From Saprospiraceae bacterium (GTDB taxonomy: Bacteria; Bacteroidota; Bacteroidia; Chitinophagales; Saprospiraceae): a DNA stretch of 64,000 bases. Below the pieces are notes generated by a model. It ran no database searches. It was given only the letters and a program-made list of their open reading frames with translations, and was not told the origin of the DNA. The translations under genes were made by a program, and so were the position numbers. The DNA is taken from NCBI GenBank assembly GCA_016715465.1, contig JADKAA010000029.1:434001-498000 (forward strand). Reading direction: 5' to 3'. Shown piece after piece: positions 16,248-27,400 of the stretch (position 1 is the first letter of the stretch; every line of letters starts with the position of its first letter).

Positions 16248-18347
16248 GTGATTGAAAGAATAAGTTTTCATTACCCATGGTGGTTTATTATATTCTGCTT
16301 GCTGGCAGGAGCCATTTACGCCTATTTGCTTTATCGTAAAGAAAGCAGGTTTACTGACGGTCCAGCCTGGCTAAAACCTGTAATGGCAGCATTAAGGGCA
16401 ATGGCGATATTTATCATAACCCTATTGTTGCTTTCACCCATTATAAAATCAATAACTGAAGACAAGAAAGAACCTATCGTTATCATAGCCGAAGACAGGT
16501 CAACCTCTATAAAATCAGGCACTGCGACAGAAAAACTCGCTGTATATAAAAACAAACTATCAGAAATTGAGGGCAAAATAGGTTCCAAATTTGCCGTTGA
16601 AACCTTGTTTTTTGGAGATAAAGTGAGTAATGATTCCTTCACAGGTTTTAGTTCTTCATCCACCAACCTATCGGAGGGCATACAATACATTTATGACAAT
16701 TATGCCGACCAAAATGTAGGCGCCATTGTCATTACTTCAGATGGTATCTTTAATGAAGGAAGTCATCCTGCTTATACGAATGTAAATTTTAATGCTCCGG
16801 TTTATACAGTGGCATTGGGAGATACTTCCATTCGAAAGGATGTGGTTGTCAAGAATGTGCTGTATAACAAGATCGCTTACCTCGGAGATAAGTTCCCCAT
16901 ACAAATTGACCTGGCAGCATATAATTTTAAAGGTTCGTCGGCAAAACTCCGCATCGAAAAATCAGGAGAACAAAGACGTGTCATCACGGAACAAAGCATA
17001 AACATAAACGATCCATCTTTTTTTAACAGCAGTGAAATTATGCTGGATGCGGATCAAACCGGTATAGTCCGGTATTCCATATCCGTAATTCCACTTCCGG
17101 GTGAAATATCCACGGCAAACAATAAGAGGGATATTTATATAGAAGTGCTCGATGGCCGTCAACAGGTGCTCATCCTCGCAAATGCCCCCCACCCGGATAT
17201 CTCCGCTTTTCAAAATCTGATCAGCAGCAATAAAAACTACAAAGTTACGACTGCCATTGCCGGGTTTGACAGGCCTAACCTGTCAGCATATGACCTTATC
17301 ATTTTGCACAACCTTCCTTCTGATGACCACGACCTTTCTGCAGAGCTGACGATCATTAAAAATAAGCAGCTACCCCTATTATTCGTCGCCGGGACCCAAA
17401 TAAATCAGGTCAGGTTCAACCAAATACAGGAAGTAATTAACATTCGAGGCAATACGCGAACCAATGAAGATGCGGAAGCTGCGCTCAATGCAGATTTCGA
17501 CCTTTTTACCCTCAGTGAAGACTTGAAATCACAGGTACAAAAATTTCCACCCCTTACTTCATCGTTTGGCACCTATACGCTGGAACCAGGAGCCGAGGCG
17601 TTGTTCTACCAAAAGATTAAGAAAATCCCTACCCGGTATCCTTTAATTGCATTTTCTGAAAAATCCGGGGTGAGGACTGGAGTGCTAGCCGGAGAAGGTA
17701 TTTGGAAATGGAGGATTTCGGAATTTGCCGACTACCAGAATAATGAGCGTGTGGCTGAACTCACCAACAAAATGGTCCAACTTCTCACTGTCAAAGAAGA
17801 TAAGCGTAAGTTTAAGGTAAATTTATCCAAACAAATTTATAAAGACAATGAAAGCATTGTCTTCGATGCACAACTGTACAACGATGCCTTTGAGATGATA
17901 AACGAACCTGATGTTTTTCTGGTAATCAAAAATGAAAAGAGGGCTGAGTTTAAGTATAATTTTTCAAAAACCAATAATTACTATACGCTGGACGCGGGGC
18001 AGTTCCCTGAAGGTAATTACAGTTACACTGCAACTACGGTGTACAAAGGCATCCCTCAAACTTACAATGGACGGTTTACGGTTCAGTCCATCCAGTTAGA
18101 GGCTTATGAACTGACGGCCAGACATGATGTATTATTTACGTTGTCCCAAAAATTCAATGGCCGGATGTTTCTGGTAGAAAACATGGAAGCACTGGCTGAT
18201 AGTATTTTACAAAACAAGTCTTTAAAACCAGTAATCTTTCAGACGACCCAGTCAAAGACGCTTATCCATTATAAGTGGTTGTTCTTCGTCATTCTGCTGT
18301 TCTTGTCAGCTGAATGGTTTCTCAGAAGGTACTACGGCAGTTACTAG
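16248..18347 (+). CDS. VWA-type membrane protein, unknown
   Basis: About 699 residues. There are two N-terminal membrane helices (PWWFIIFCLLAGAIYAYLLY and MAALRAMAIFIITLLLLSPI), then a von Willebrand-A-like region (IVIIAEDRSTSIK, a MIDAS-like DxSxS, and VGAIVITSDGIFNEG), beta-rich domains, and one C-terminal helix (WLFFVILLFLSAEWFLRRYY). The architecture resembles BatA/BatB-like or VWA-glutamine-amidotransferase-like envelope proteins of Bacteroidota. No ATG exists near the N-terminus: GTG at 16248 or TTG at 16227 must serve; I favour GTG because the TTG overlaps a promoter-like TAATATTTG. It is divergent from the AsnB-like gene and convergent with the GH20 gene. Confidence 0.7.
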   Translation: MIERISFHYPWWFIIFCLLAGAIYAYLLYRKESRFTDGPAWLKPVMAALRAMAIFIITLLLLSPIIKSITEDKKEPIVIIAEDRSTSIKSGTATEKLAVYKNKLSEIEGKIGSKFAVETLFFGDKVSNDSFTGFSSSSTNLSEGIQYIYDNYADQNVGAIVITSDGIFNEGSHPAYTNVNFNAPVYTVALGDTSIRKDVVVKNVLYNKIAYLGDKFPIQIDLAAYNFKGSSAKLRIEKSGEQRRVITEQSININDPSFFNSSEIMLDADQTGIVRYSISVIPLPGEISTANNKRDIYIEVLDGRQQVLILANAPHPDISAFQNLISSNKNYKVTTAIAGFDRPNLSAYDLIILHNLPSDDHDLSAELTIIKNKQLPLLFVAGTQINQVRFNQIQEVINIRGNTRTNEDAEAALNADFDLFTLSEDLKSQVQKFPPLTSSFGTYTLEPGAEALFYQKIKKIPTRYPLIAFSEKSGVRTGVLAGEGIWKWRISEFADYQNNERVAELTNKMVQLLTVKEDKRKFKVNLSKQIYKDNESIVFDAQLYNDAFEMINEPDVFLVIKNEKRAEFKYNFSKTNNYYTLDAGQFPEGNYSYTATTVYKGIPQTYNGRFTVQSIQLEAYELTARHDVLFTLSQKFNGRMFLVENMEALADSILQNKSLKPVIFQTTQSKTLIHYKWLFFVILLFLSAEWFLRRYYGSY

Positions 18348-18356
18348 CCCCGGTGG

Positions 18357-20237
18357 TCATTTTGCTCGAGCCATTATTTCACTTCTGCTCAATGAAAGGG
18401 TTCGTCCAGCTTGTCTGCCATTTTTAAAAACAGCTGCCCTGAGTATGACTTCACCGTCTGGCAGCTCGAGGCTTTCTCCGGTATATAGTGGAGACGACAT
18501 ATCAGGGAACGTATTGTCCCATGTAAACCTGATTTGTGCTTCCGGCAGTTCAGATTCAATCGCGCAAAAAATACCGTTGTTTTTCTTTTTTACCCGCACC
18601 CAGGGATCAAACAGTGATTTACATATTGATCTTCCTTTCTCATCAAATCTCACCATCTGCCTTTCTACGCGGCTTATAAAATTTGGCCAGCTTTTAGACT
18701 CCTGCTTACTCCATAGCGTTTCAGCCAGCGCAAAAGCTCGGGGGTAGGTCATATAAAATGCATGGGATAATGTGGGAATGTGTTCTGTCCATAAATTACC
18801 CTGTCCTCCCATAATTAGCGATGAATCTGCACCTTGGGGTATGGGGTCTAACGTATAACTTTTTTTCAATGAAAGATCCGAATAGATTGGGAATTCAAGG
18901 CTATGGTCACCCTGGGTATAATCCAAATAGGCATGGGTAGTGGGTGACATTACCACTTTATGGCCCAGCCTGGTTGCTTCAATTCCTCCTTTCATACCCC
19001 TCCAACTCATTACAGCTGCACCTTCTGCAAGGCCACCATGCAGGATTTCATCCCAGCCAATCATCTTTTTACCTTTGGATTCAATAATGGAATTTATCTT
19101 ATTCATGAAATAGGACTGTAAATCAACTCCATCCTTCAGACCTTCCCTTTGCATAAGTTGCCTGCAAGATTCATCTTTAGCCCAGTAACGGTGGTCGCAT
19201 TCATCACCACCGGCATGTATATAGCTGCCAGGAAAAAGCATTGCCACTTCACCAAAAATTTTATCCAAAACTTCATATACCCTGGAATCAGCCGGATTAA
19301 GCATGTTTTCTACCAGCATCTCAAAAGTTCCATTTGGATACCATTCAGAAAACTTAAATCCACAACTCACGTATTTGGGTTCCTTTTTTGTTGAAAGTTC
19401 AGGAAAGGCTGCAAGTAATGCCATGCTATGTCCCGGCACGTCAATTTCAGGAACTATGGTAATATGTCGCTCTGCGGCGAAGGCCACCACTTCTTTGATC
19501 TCATCCTGGGTATAAAAGCCGCCATATGTAGGTTTTTCATCAGGTAATGGCCAAGGTCGTGTACCAAATTTCCCTGTACGCGGTACCCTCCATGCTCCTT
19601 TTTCCGTCAATTGAGGCAATGATTTAATTTCGATACGCCAGCCTTCATCATCGGTAAGGTGCCAGTGAAAAACATTGAATTTGTACCTTGCCATTTGATC
19701 AATATAGGCTTTAACTTCTGCCACACTAAAAAAATGCCTGCTTACATCCAGCATCAGACCGCGCCATTGAAACCGGGGAAAATCCTCTATGCGGCAATCC
19801 GGTAACTTTACAGACATTCCTTTATGGAATGGAATCATCTGAAGAGCCGTTTGTATGCCTCTGAATATTCCTGCCTCACTGCCAGCTTTAATATTGATCA
19901 CACTGTTTTGCAATACAAGTTCATATGCTTCTGTAGAAGCCGGCAAAGTCACATTCTTCACCAATGTAAAGTCCACCAGCAAATCCACCACATTTTTGTC
20001 TTTATTACTTTCCGTAAGTTTTACCTCATACCCCGCTTCCTGAAGTGCACTCGACAGATATTTTGATTCTTCCTGAAGTTCTGGTGAATTGTTGATGATA
20101 CAAATTGATTTTCCTAACTGACTTTGGGTTTTGCCATAGCTGATTGAAACAGGCAATGGTATGATGTGATAAGTGGGTTGAGTCCAGGAATGAGCACAAA
20201 TACCCAGTAAAAAAAATAATCCAAAAAACTGCTTCAT
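18357..20237 (-). CDS. Beta-N-acetylhexosaminidase, GH20
   Basis: 626 residues with a signal peptide (MKQFFGLFFLLGICAHSWTQ). The N-terminal GH20b domain is followed by the catalytic TIM barrel starting DFPRFQWRGLMLDVSRHFFS. The barrel has HWHLTDDEGWRIEIKSLPQL, VPEIDVPGHSMALLAAFPEL and the catalytic Asp-Glu pair in YIHAGGDECDHRYW, then GWDEILHGGLAEGAAVMSWR. It removes terminal GlcNAc/GalNAc from chitooligosaccharides, glycoconjugates or wall fragments in the periplasm or at the surface. It follows uvrC on the same strand by 41 bases, so readthrough is possible. It could cooperate with the NamZ-type enzyme in muropeptide recycling. Confidence 0.95.
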   Translation of the reverse strand: MKQFFGLFFLLGICAHSWTQPTYHIIPLPVSISYGKTQSQLGKSICIINNSPELQEESKYLSSALQEAGYEVKLTESNKDKNVVDLLVDFTLVKNVTLPASTEAYELVLQNSVINIKAGSEAGIFRGIQTALQMIPFHKGMSVKLPDCRIEDFPRFQWRGLMLDVSRHFFSVAEVKAYIDQMARYKFNVFHWHLTDDEGWRIEIKSLPQLTEKGAWRVPRTGKFGTRPWPLPDEKPTYGGFYTQDEIKEVVAFAAERHITIVPEIDVPGHSMALLAAFPELSTKKEPKYVSCGFKFSEWYPNGTFEMLVENMLNPADSRVYEVLDKIFGEVAMLFPGSYIHAGGDECDHRYWAKDESCRQLMQREGLKDGVDLQSYFMNKINSIIESKGKKMIGWDEILHGGLAEGAAVMSWRGMKGGIEATRLGHKVVMSPTTHAYLDYTQGDHSLEFPIYSDLSLKKSYTLDPIPQGADSSLIMGGQGNLWTEHIPTLSHAFYMTYPRAFALAETLWSKQESKSWPNFISRVERQMVRFDEKGRSICKSLFDPWVRVKKKNNGIFCAIESELPEAQIRFTWDNTFPDMSSPLYTGESLELPDGEVILRAAVFKNGRQAGRTLSLSRSEIMARAK

Positions 20238-20278
20238 ATGCTTTAATCTACATTATTTTAAAAATCTTTCTTTATATT

Positions 20279-22113
20279 TCAAACAAGCTCAGGTAAATCG
20301 TCATCGCCCTGGTCAATTTGCTGATTCAGAAAGTTCAGGACTTTTTCTGTATTGCTCTTGCCGATTATTGCTTCAATATCCTTTGGATCCGCTTCCTTTA
20401 TTCTGGTGATCGAACCAAAACCTGAGAGCAGTTTTTGGGTTGTGACCTCTCCAATTCCCGGAATAGAAGTAAGCTGGCTGGTAAGAAACCCCTTGGATCT
20501 GAGGTCTCTGTGAAAGCCCAGTGCAAATCGATGGGCTTCGTTTCTGCAATGTTGAATCAGTTTGAGTGATTCAGATTTTTTATTGATGTACAGAGGAATT
20601 GGATCTCCTGGAAAGAAGATTTCTTCCAGTCTTTTGGCAATACCAACCACCACTACCCTATTCAAAATACCCAGTTTTTCCAAACTTTCGACAGCAGAAC
20701 TCAACTGGCCCTTTCCCCATCAATGATGATCAATTGCGGCAAAGGCTGGCCTTCATCCTGAATCCGCTTATACCGCCTGTACACCACCTCCTGCATGGAG
20801 GCAAAATCATTGGGACCATCTACCGTTTTAATTTTAAAATGTCGGTAATCTTTCTTTGATGGTTTTGCGTTTTTAAACACCACGCAACTGGCCACCGGAT
20901 TTGTCCCCTGTATATTCGAATTGTCAAAGCACTCAATGTGGAGTGGAGCATCAGCCATTCGCAAATCGTCCTTTAAGGTGTTTAAAATTCGTTCCGCGGG
21001 TGACTGCTTATTTTTTCGTTCTGATTCCTGTCTGCGCTGCTGGGAGAGGAAGTAATCAAGGTTTTTCTGTGACAATTCAATCAGTTTTCTCTTATCTCCT
21101 CTTTGAGGCAGCACTACCTCGACTTCTTTGCCCAACCAAACAGGATAGGTTGTGGCGACTTCAGGAGCAATGCTGTTGTACCTTTCCCGGATGACGGGAA
21201 TGGCATAATTGAGCACATCCACATCTTCCTCATCCAGCTTTTTTTCGATTTGCAGTGTATCAGTGTAAATTAAAGCACCATCAATAATCTTGAGGTAATT
21301 AATATAAGCATTCTTTTCTTCAGATCTGATGGTAAAGACATCAAGGTCCCTGATCGATGAACTTACCACCGTAGATTTAGCCTGGTAATCATCCAGCAGT
21401 GCCAGTTTTTCCTTAAATGCATGCGCGAGCTCAAAATTCAGGTCCAGTGCTGCTTCATTCATTTGTTTGTTGATGTAATCTTTTACCTGTACAAAATTAC
21501 CTTTGAGAATATGCCTTATCTGCTCTATCTTCAAGTTGTAATCGGCCAATGACTCCAATCCTTCGCAGGGTCCCTGACAATTTTTAATGTGATATTCCAG
21601 ACAAAGTTTAATCCTTCCAGCTCTAATATTGTCATCGCTGAGGTTGTAACTACATGTGCGGAGGGGAAACAATTTTTTAACGACATCGAATATGACTTTA
21701 ACACGACCTTTGGAAGTGTAAGGTCCAAAATACTGAGAGCCATCCCGAATTACTTTTCTTGTGAAAAACACTCTGGGAAAACGTTCATTTTTTATGACAA
21801 TATATGAATAGGATTTACCGTCCTTGAGGCTTACATTATACCGGGGCTGATACTTTTTAATAAAGGTATTTTCCATGAGTAGCGCATCATGTTCGGTCTC
21901 GACAATGGTAAATTCAATGTACGAGGCATTTTTGGTAAGCACCCTTGTCTTATGCGACATCTGTTTTTTCTCTCCAAAATAATTGGATAGTCTGTTGCGA
22001 AGATCTTTGGCTTTACCCACATACAGGATTATATTTCCCTCATCCATAAAACGATATACGCCCGGCAAATGGGGAATGGTATCGACTATATTTCTAAATT
22101 CCTCATTAGTCAT
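20279..22113 (-). CDS. uvrC: Excinuclease ABC subunit C (frameshifted)
   Basis: About 610 residues when joined. The N-terminal GIY-YIG nuclease (LPGVYRFMDEGNIILYVGKA), the Cys-rich linker around RTCSYNLSDDNIRAG, the UVR-type coil (DLNFELAHAFKEKLALLDDY) and the RNase-H-like nuclease (IECFDNSNIQGTNPVASCVV) lie in the first frame, which ends IIIDGERAS-stop at 20701. The second frame (to 20279) continues SSAVESLEKLGILNRVVVVG and the helix-hairpin-helix LTSIPGIGEVTTQKLLSGFG. Adding one G to a four-base C run (20715-20718 on the plus strand) restores IIIDGGKGQLSSAVESLEKL, the standard UvrC sequence. It makes both incisions in nucleotide excision repair. Its start overlaps mgsA by 8 bases. Confidence 0.92.
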
Positions 22114-22489
22114 TGTTCGCTATGACAAATTCCAAACCATGTAAAATATGCTGAGCTGTTTTAGGATTGGTGGCCAGTGCTATGTTGTGCACATCACACA
22201 ATCGCATGAGCATCTGTACATCCGGTTCATGTGGATGTTTGTCCAGTGGGTCCCGAAAAAAAATGACCACATCAACATCTCCTGTAGCAACCAGGGCTGC
22301 AATCTGGGCATCACCTCCTTTTGGGCCACTCAGTAATCTCACAACATTAAATCCTTCCTTTTCGATATGGACTCCCGTAGTACCTGTAGCGTAGATACGC
22401 ATACGGGAAAGAAGATGCTTATTTCTTAGCACGAAAGAAACCATTTCAGGCTTTTTCCCGTCATGGGCTATCAAGGCAATATTTATCAT
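22106..22489 (-). CDS. mgsA: Methylglyoxal synthase
   Basis: 127 residues from ATG 22489 (MINIALIAHDGKKPEMVSFV); the in-frame TTG 18 bases upstream overlaps the queE stop and is less likely. The family blocks are IYATGTTGVHIEKE, LLSGPKGGDAQIAALV, the catalytic Asp in FFRDPLDKHPHEPDV and DVHNIALATNPKTAQ. It converts dihydroxyacetone phosphate to methylglyoxal, a bypass of lower glycolysis that relieves phosphate limitation; tpiA, the competing enzyme, is also in this window. It sits between queE and uvrC in one tightly packed run. Confidence 0.94.
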   Translation of the reverse strand: MINIALIAHDGKKPEMVSFVLRNKHLLSRMRIYATGTTGVHIEKEGFNVVRLLSGPKGGDAQIAALVATGDVDVVIFFRDPLDKHPHEPDVQMLMRLCDVHNIALATNPKTAQHILHGLEFVIANND

Positions 22490-22503
22490 TATTTTTATAT
22501 TAT

Positions 22504-23136
22504 TCAATCTATTCCAATAATTTTATGGGTCTGCAAACTCAACTTCCATTGAGGATGATTGAGGCAATATTTTACACTAGCGCTCAGGTTGTAAGCTGCA
22601 TCCCCATCATCTTTGGGTTGGAGATAAAAATGGCTAAAATTAAGGTCGGCAAATTGTTCAGGTGTATGCTCTGTTTGCGGGAACACCAGTTTGAGTTCAT
22701 CACCGTGCACTACAACGATTTCTGTATTGGCTTTCGGACTTACACATACCCAATCGATTCCATCCGGAAGAGGAAGGGTTCCATTGGTTTCAATGGCTAT
22801 TTCAATACCATGATCATGTAAGGTATCCACCAAAGCTTTATCCAATTGCAATGCGGGTTCACCTCCGGTAAAAACCACAAAAACTTTTTTTACATCTGGA
22901 TAAAGTGAAACGATTTTGTCTCTCAGAGAATCTGCTGTGTAAACCCCTCCATTGACACCATCCACTCCCCTGAAATCTGTGTCACAGAATTTACAAATGG
23001 CATCTGCCCTGTCTTCTTCTCTTCCAGACCATAGATTACATCCTGAAAATCTGCAAAAAACAGCAGGTCTGCCGGAATGAAATCCCTCACCCTGCAATGT
23101 GTAGTATATTTCCTTTACTTTATAATTTGCTGCCAA
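22504..23136 (-). CDS. queE: 7-carboxy-7-deazaguanine synthase
   Basis: 210 residues. Radical-SAM enzyme of queuosine/deazapurine synthesis. The cluster cysteines are in a QueE-specific expanded motif: Cys of RFSGCNLWSGREE, then 14 residues later CKFC. It also has YTLQGEGFHSGRPAVF, VVFTGGEPALQLD (SAM-binding GGEP), IETNGT and VSPKAN. The frame has no usable ATG near the N-terminus, so the start is a TTG (23136) giving AANYKVKEIYYTLQGEG. It makes CDG from carboxy-tetrahydropterin. The other queuosine genes are not in this window. The downstream mgsA start lies only 14 bases beyond its stop. Confidence 0.93.
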   Translation of the reverse strand: MAANYKVKEIYYTLQGEGFHSGRPAVFCRFSGCNLWSGREEDRADAICKFCDTDFRGVDGVNGGVYTADSLRDKIVSLYPDVKKVFVVFTGGEPALQLDKALVDTLHDHGIEIAIETNGTLPLPDGIDWVCVSPKANTEIVVVHGDELKLVFPQTEHTPEQFADLNFSHFYLQPKDDGDAAYNLSASVKYCLNHPQWKLSLQTHKIIGID

Positions 23137-23147
23137 TCTTTTATATT

Positions 23148-23528
23148 TTAAGACATTATGGCGGTTACTTCGATTTCTACAACAAGTGCCGGGTCAATAA
23201 GACCTGCAGCACCTATCATGGACATGGCTGGCCTGCAGTTACCAATCATTTCTGAATGCGCCCTGGCCACATCCTCCCAATAACCAATGTCAACTACAAA
23301 AATCCTTACACGGACAATGTGTTCCGGCAAAGCGCCAGCCTTTTGAAGAGCGTCAAAAATGATTTCATATATCCTTTTGGTCTGGTTGTAGTGGTCGTAA
23401 GGCATAAACACTTCTCCGTGCATGATGGATGTGGTTCCAGATACCTCCACCCTATTTTCTATCCGTACCGCCCGGCAATAACCTACAGAATCTTCCCATG
23501 GTGCTCCTGAAAATATATTTTGTCGCAT
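23148..23528 (-). CDS. RidA/YjgF-family enamine/imine deaminase-like protein
   Basis: 126 residues, the usual size for this trimeric fold. Motifs are VEVSGTTSIMHGE, an internal NQTKRIYEIIFDALQKAGAL and VRVRIFVVDI, with the catalytic-type Arg in NCRPAMSMIGAAGLIDPALV followed by VEIEVTA. Family members hydrolyse reactive enamine/imine intermediates; the exact subgroup and substrate cannot be assigned. It ends 11 bases before the queE start and is probably in the same transcript. Confidence 0.88.
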   Translation of the reverse strand: MRQNIFSGAPWEDSVGYCRAVRIENRVEVSGTTSIMHGEVFMPYDHYNQTKRIYEIIFDALQKAGALPEHIVRVRIFVVDIGYWEDVARAHSEMIGNCRPAMSMIGAAGLIDPALVVEIEVTAIMS

Positions 23529-23587
23529 TGAATAAAATATTTTGAACGGGCCATTTGCCCGGGTACAAAGCTAACAATTTTTAAAAA

Positions 23588-24166
23588 CTAAGGTTTTGGC
23601 CGCCTAATGTAACCCAAAAGCAAGTTGGAAAATGACTTCAGATCAGCTACTGACATGTCTGCAAGTTTGGAGCCAAGGCCATTTGTTTTGCTGCAAAACA
23701 CGGTAAGCATGCCCGCATTTTGGCCAAACAAGATGTCTGAATCGCTGTCCCCTACCATAATAGATTTATGAAAATCAATTTCCGGAAAATCCGATTTTGC
23801 CTGAATCGCCATACCAATGCCCGGCTTCCTGCAATATGAACATTCTCCTTCCAGGTGTGGGCAATAATAAATGGCATTTATATTACCCGCAGCATTTTCT
23901 ACTTCTTTCAACAAATACTGGTGGATCAAGGACAAACTATGGGCGGTCATTATTCCTTTGCCAATTCCCTGTTGGTTGGTTACCACGATGATTTTGCCAA
24001 AAACCATGCTTAATTCATACAGGGCTTCAAGTACTCCGGGAAGTATTTCAAATTCGTTTATCGATTTTACATAATCCGCTTCAATTCTTTGATTTATCAC
24101 CCCATCGCGATCCAAAAAAAGAGTCCATTGCTGATTAACTGACTCTAGTAGATGTACTTTATCCAT
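23588..24166 (-). CDS. GmhB-type D,D-heptose bisphosphate phosphatase (HAD superfamily)
   Basis: 192 residues. HAD motif I is LFLDRDGVINQRI with nucleophile Asp; motif II Thr is in IIVVTNQQGIGKG; motif III Lys and IV Asp are in YCRKPG and MVGDSDSDILFGQNAGM. The zinc-binding loop CPHLEGECSYCRKPG is the GmhB hallmark (two Cys pairs with a His). It would remove the 7-phosphate of D-glycero-D-manno-heptose 1,7-bisphosphate for LPS core or S-layer glycan synthesis; histidinol-phosphatase activity of relatives is an alternative. It heads the minus-strand run that ends with uvrC. Confidence 0.85.
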   Translation of the reverse strand: MDKVHLLESVNQQWTLFLDRDGVINQRIEADYVKSINEFEILPGVLEALYELSMVFGKIIVVTNQQGIGKGIMTAHSLSLIHQYLLKEVENAAGNINAIYYCPHLEGECSYCRKPGIGMAIQAKSDFPEIDFHKSIMVGDSDSDILFGQNAGMLTVFCSKTNGLGSKLADMSVADLKSFSNLLLGYIRRPKP

Positions 24167-24478
24167 AATTACACCGGTTACAAATAATTAACTCTGTAAA
24201 AATAGACATAACCTGGCATATCCAGACTACTTAAGTTTGTCAAACATTTAATTTATTAAATTGGTTACGTCACCTTTACACTTATAATTTTTTTATAATA
24301 TATAATAAAATCCTGGAAGTGCTGCTGTAATCCTGCATACGCGAGCGATTAAAGCCTGTTTAGATACCGTCAATATTTAACCTATTTGTGGACAAAGGAC
24401 AATTAAATAAAAAGGCAGCGCTTACGTTATTAACTTAAATTCTGTAAATTTACCCAACAACAAAAGATTTTTATCCAC
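24167..24478. other. 312-base divergent intergenic region
   Basis: AT-rich region between the gmhB-like gene (minus) and the alpha-2-macroglobulin gene (plus). It must hold promoters for both. I see no perfect TAnnTTTG box, only TATTTG variants near 24380, no hairpin terminator, no tRNA and no small gene that I can support. Confidence 0.5.
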
Positions 24479-27400
24479 ATGAGAATTAGAACCAAACTCC
24501 GTATAAAGGCAATGCCTGTTTTTATTTTATCGGTATTTTTTCTATTCATTCCAGGCTGTAAAAGGAACACGGCGGTAATCGGAAATGGAGCATTGGGTTG
24601 GTCTTCGGACAAGATTGAAAATTATGTAGCAGAGTATAGCCCTTTGCGGATTTCTACCAGAGATCCCATTATCGTGCGTTTTTCAAAATTACCGGAACTG
24701 ACTCCTTCAGGGACTGACCTGGCTGTTTCGGGGGACATTGCTTCGCTGTCGCCCTCAGCTCCCGGTAAGTTTATCTGGAAAGATGCGCTTACCCTTGCAT
24801 TCATACCAGAAAGTGGTTTCGAAGCAAACAGTCAATATGTATTGGAACTGTCATTGGATAAAATATATAAAAATGTGCCAAAGGAGGAGGCGCGGGTTTC
24901 GCTTGCACTGGCCACGCTGAAACAACAATTGAACTTAACCATGGATGGCTTAAATTATACAACAGGCCCGGATGGAAAGCAGTTACTGCAGGTTCAGGGC
25001 CATATATCTGCGCTGGATTTTGCGGAAAATACTGAGGTTGAAAATACACTAAGTGCGCTCCAAAAAGAAAACAATGGCCTCACACTTACATGGGATCACT
25101 ACAATCCCAGGGAACACGCATTTACCATTGGGGGTATTCAGCGCTATGATGAAGACACCGATTTGGAAGTAACCCTGAATGGTAAAAATCTGGATGACGA
25201 CTTTAAAGGTAAGAGGATAATACCGGTTATAGAAAAAGGTAAATTCATTTTTGTTTCGGCTAAGGTGGATAATGACGGTACCAAAATGGCACAATTGGTT
25301 TTTTCCGATCCGTTGGATAAAAATCAGGATTTAAACGGACTTATAGAAGTACAGGGCTTGCCGGATGGGATAAATTCTGAAATCAACGGCAACATCATCA
25401 ACCTCTATCTCGAAAATATGGCAGCGGAAGAAGCAATAATTTTGATCCATGCTTCCGTAAAAAATTTTGAAGGTAAATCCCTGGGCAATGAATTTACCAA
25501 AGCAATATCTTTTAAACCGCAGTTGCCGGAAGTTAAGGCCCTCAGAAAAGGGGTAATCATACCTGAAACTGAAAACATTTGGTTTCCATTTCAGGCAAAA
25601 AACCTGAAAGCAGTAGACATCGAAATTACAAAAATATACCAAAACAACGTGTTGCAGTTTTTACAATACAATGCCATAGATCAGCACTATGACCTTATGC
25701 CTGTGGGAAAGAGCATCTATAAAGGCAAAGTGGACCTGACAGAAATTTCTGCTTTGAGCAATAAAGAAAACTGGCAAAAATACACGCTGGACCTAAGTAA
25801 AATGATCAATGTTGATAAAGGAGCCATTTACAATGTGCAAATAACTTTTATAAAAGAATATATTGACTCTTATCCCTGTCCCGGAGAAAATGTAAATGAA
25901 CAGGGAGGGGCATATGGAGAGTCGGATTACTACCATCCGGATGATGATGGCATAAATCCTTGCAAGGATTACTATTATTATTATGATGAACATTATGTCA
26001 AAACCAATGTGTTTGCTTCTAATCTTGGACTAATCGCCAAAGGAAGTACCAAGGGAAGCTGGAACATCGTTTGTACCGATATCCTCACTGCAAAAGGTAT
26101 AGCTGGGACAGAAATAGTTCTGTATGATTTTCAAAAACAAGAAGTTGCGAAAGGAAACACCGATGCCAATGGCATAGTAAAACTTAGCTGTAAAGATGCG
26201 CCATCGTTTGTAATGGCAAAAAAGGGCAGCACCTATGGCTACCTCAATCTTCAGGATAATTATGCGAACCCGGTAAACGAATATGATGTAAGTGGTAAAG
26301 CACTTGAAACAGGTCTCGACGCATTTATTTACCCTGAACGAGGTGTGTACAGACCAGGAGATACCATGCATGTAAGTGTAATGTTATACAACCATGATGA
26401 GACATCACCACTTGCACAAAACTACCCATTAAGACTGATGTTGGAGGATAGCAGGGGTAAAGTGCAGTATGACAAAGTGCTTGCCGAAAACCTGCGACAT
26501 ATATATTATTTCAAAGTTCCAACCCGTGAAGCAGCCCCTACAGGAACATGGAAACTTATGGCAGTTGCCGGTAGTGAGAAATTTTATAAAAACGTAAAAG
26601 TTGAAACCGTTAAACCCAATCGTCTTAAAATCAGATATGAAGGTCTGACAGAAAAACTATCTCTGTTCAATTCACCACAGCTGGAATTTAATTCAAGCTG
26701 GCTACATGGTGCCTCTGCTGATGGACTCAGGGCTGAAATAGACATCACGTGGTCAGGCAAAGAAGCAGCATTTCCTAAATATAAGTCTTATCAATTCAGT
26801 GATCCGGCCCGCACGATTGATCCAATGCCCATCAGGGTTTTTGAAGGGAATCTGGATGCTTCTGGGAAAGCCACATACACACTTAAGGATGAGCCAAATT
26901 TGCAGCCACCATCGGCATTAAAAGCGGGCATTAAAACAAGGGTTTATGAAAAATCGGGCAATTTCAGTGAAGATTATGCCAATGTGGATGTCCATAAATA
27001 TAGTGCTTATACCGGTGTAAAAATACCACAGTCAGAATGGGGAGGAAACTATCTTAAATCTGGTATTCCGCAATCCATAAGTTTGGTTTCTGTCGATACA
27101 AAGGGTAAACCACTGTCATCGAGAAAACTGGTGGTTGGCTTATATGAAGCCGAATGGAACTGGTGGTACAACGAATCCAACTATAATATCCTGAAGTTCA
27201 ATTCCGGCCAGCATATCGGTGCCTTAAAAACCTATAACTTGACGACCAATGCCAAAGGGGAAGCCACATGGACCGAAAAATTTGAAGATTATGGAAACTA
27301 CATGGTTCGAATTTGTGACGAGGAATCAGGACATTGTACGGGTGACTTTTTTTATACCAGCAAGTGGGGAAATCCACCGAGCAATTCGGATGCTCCGCAA

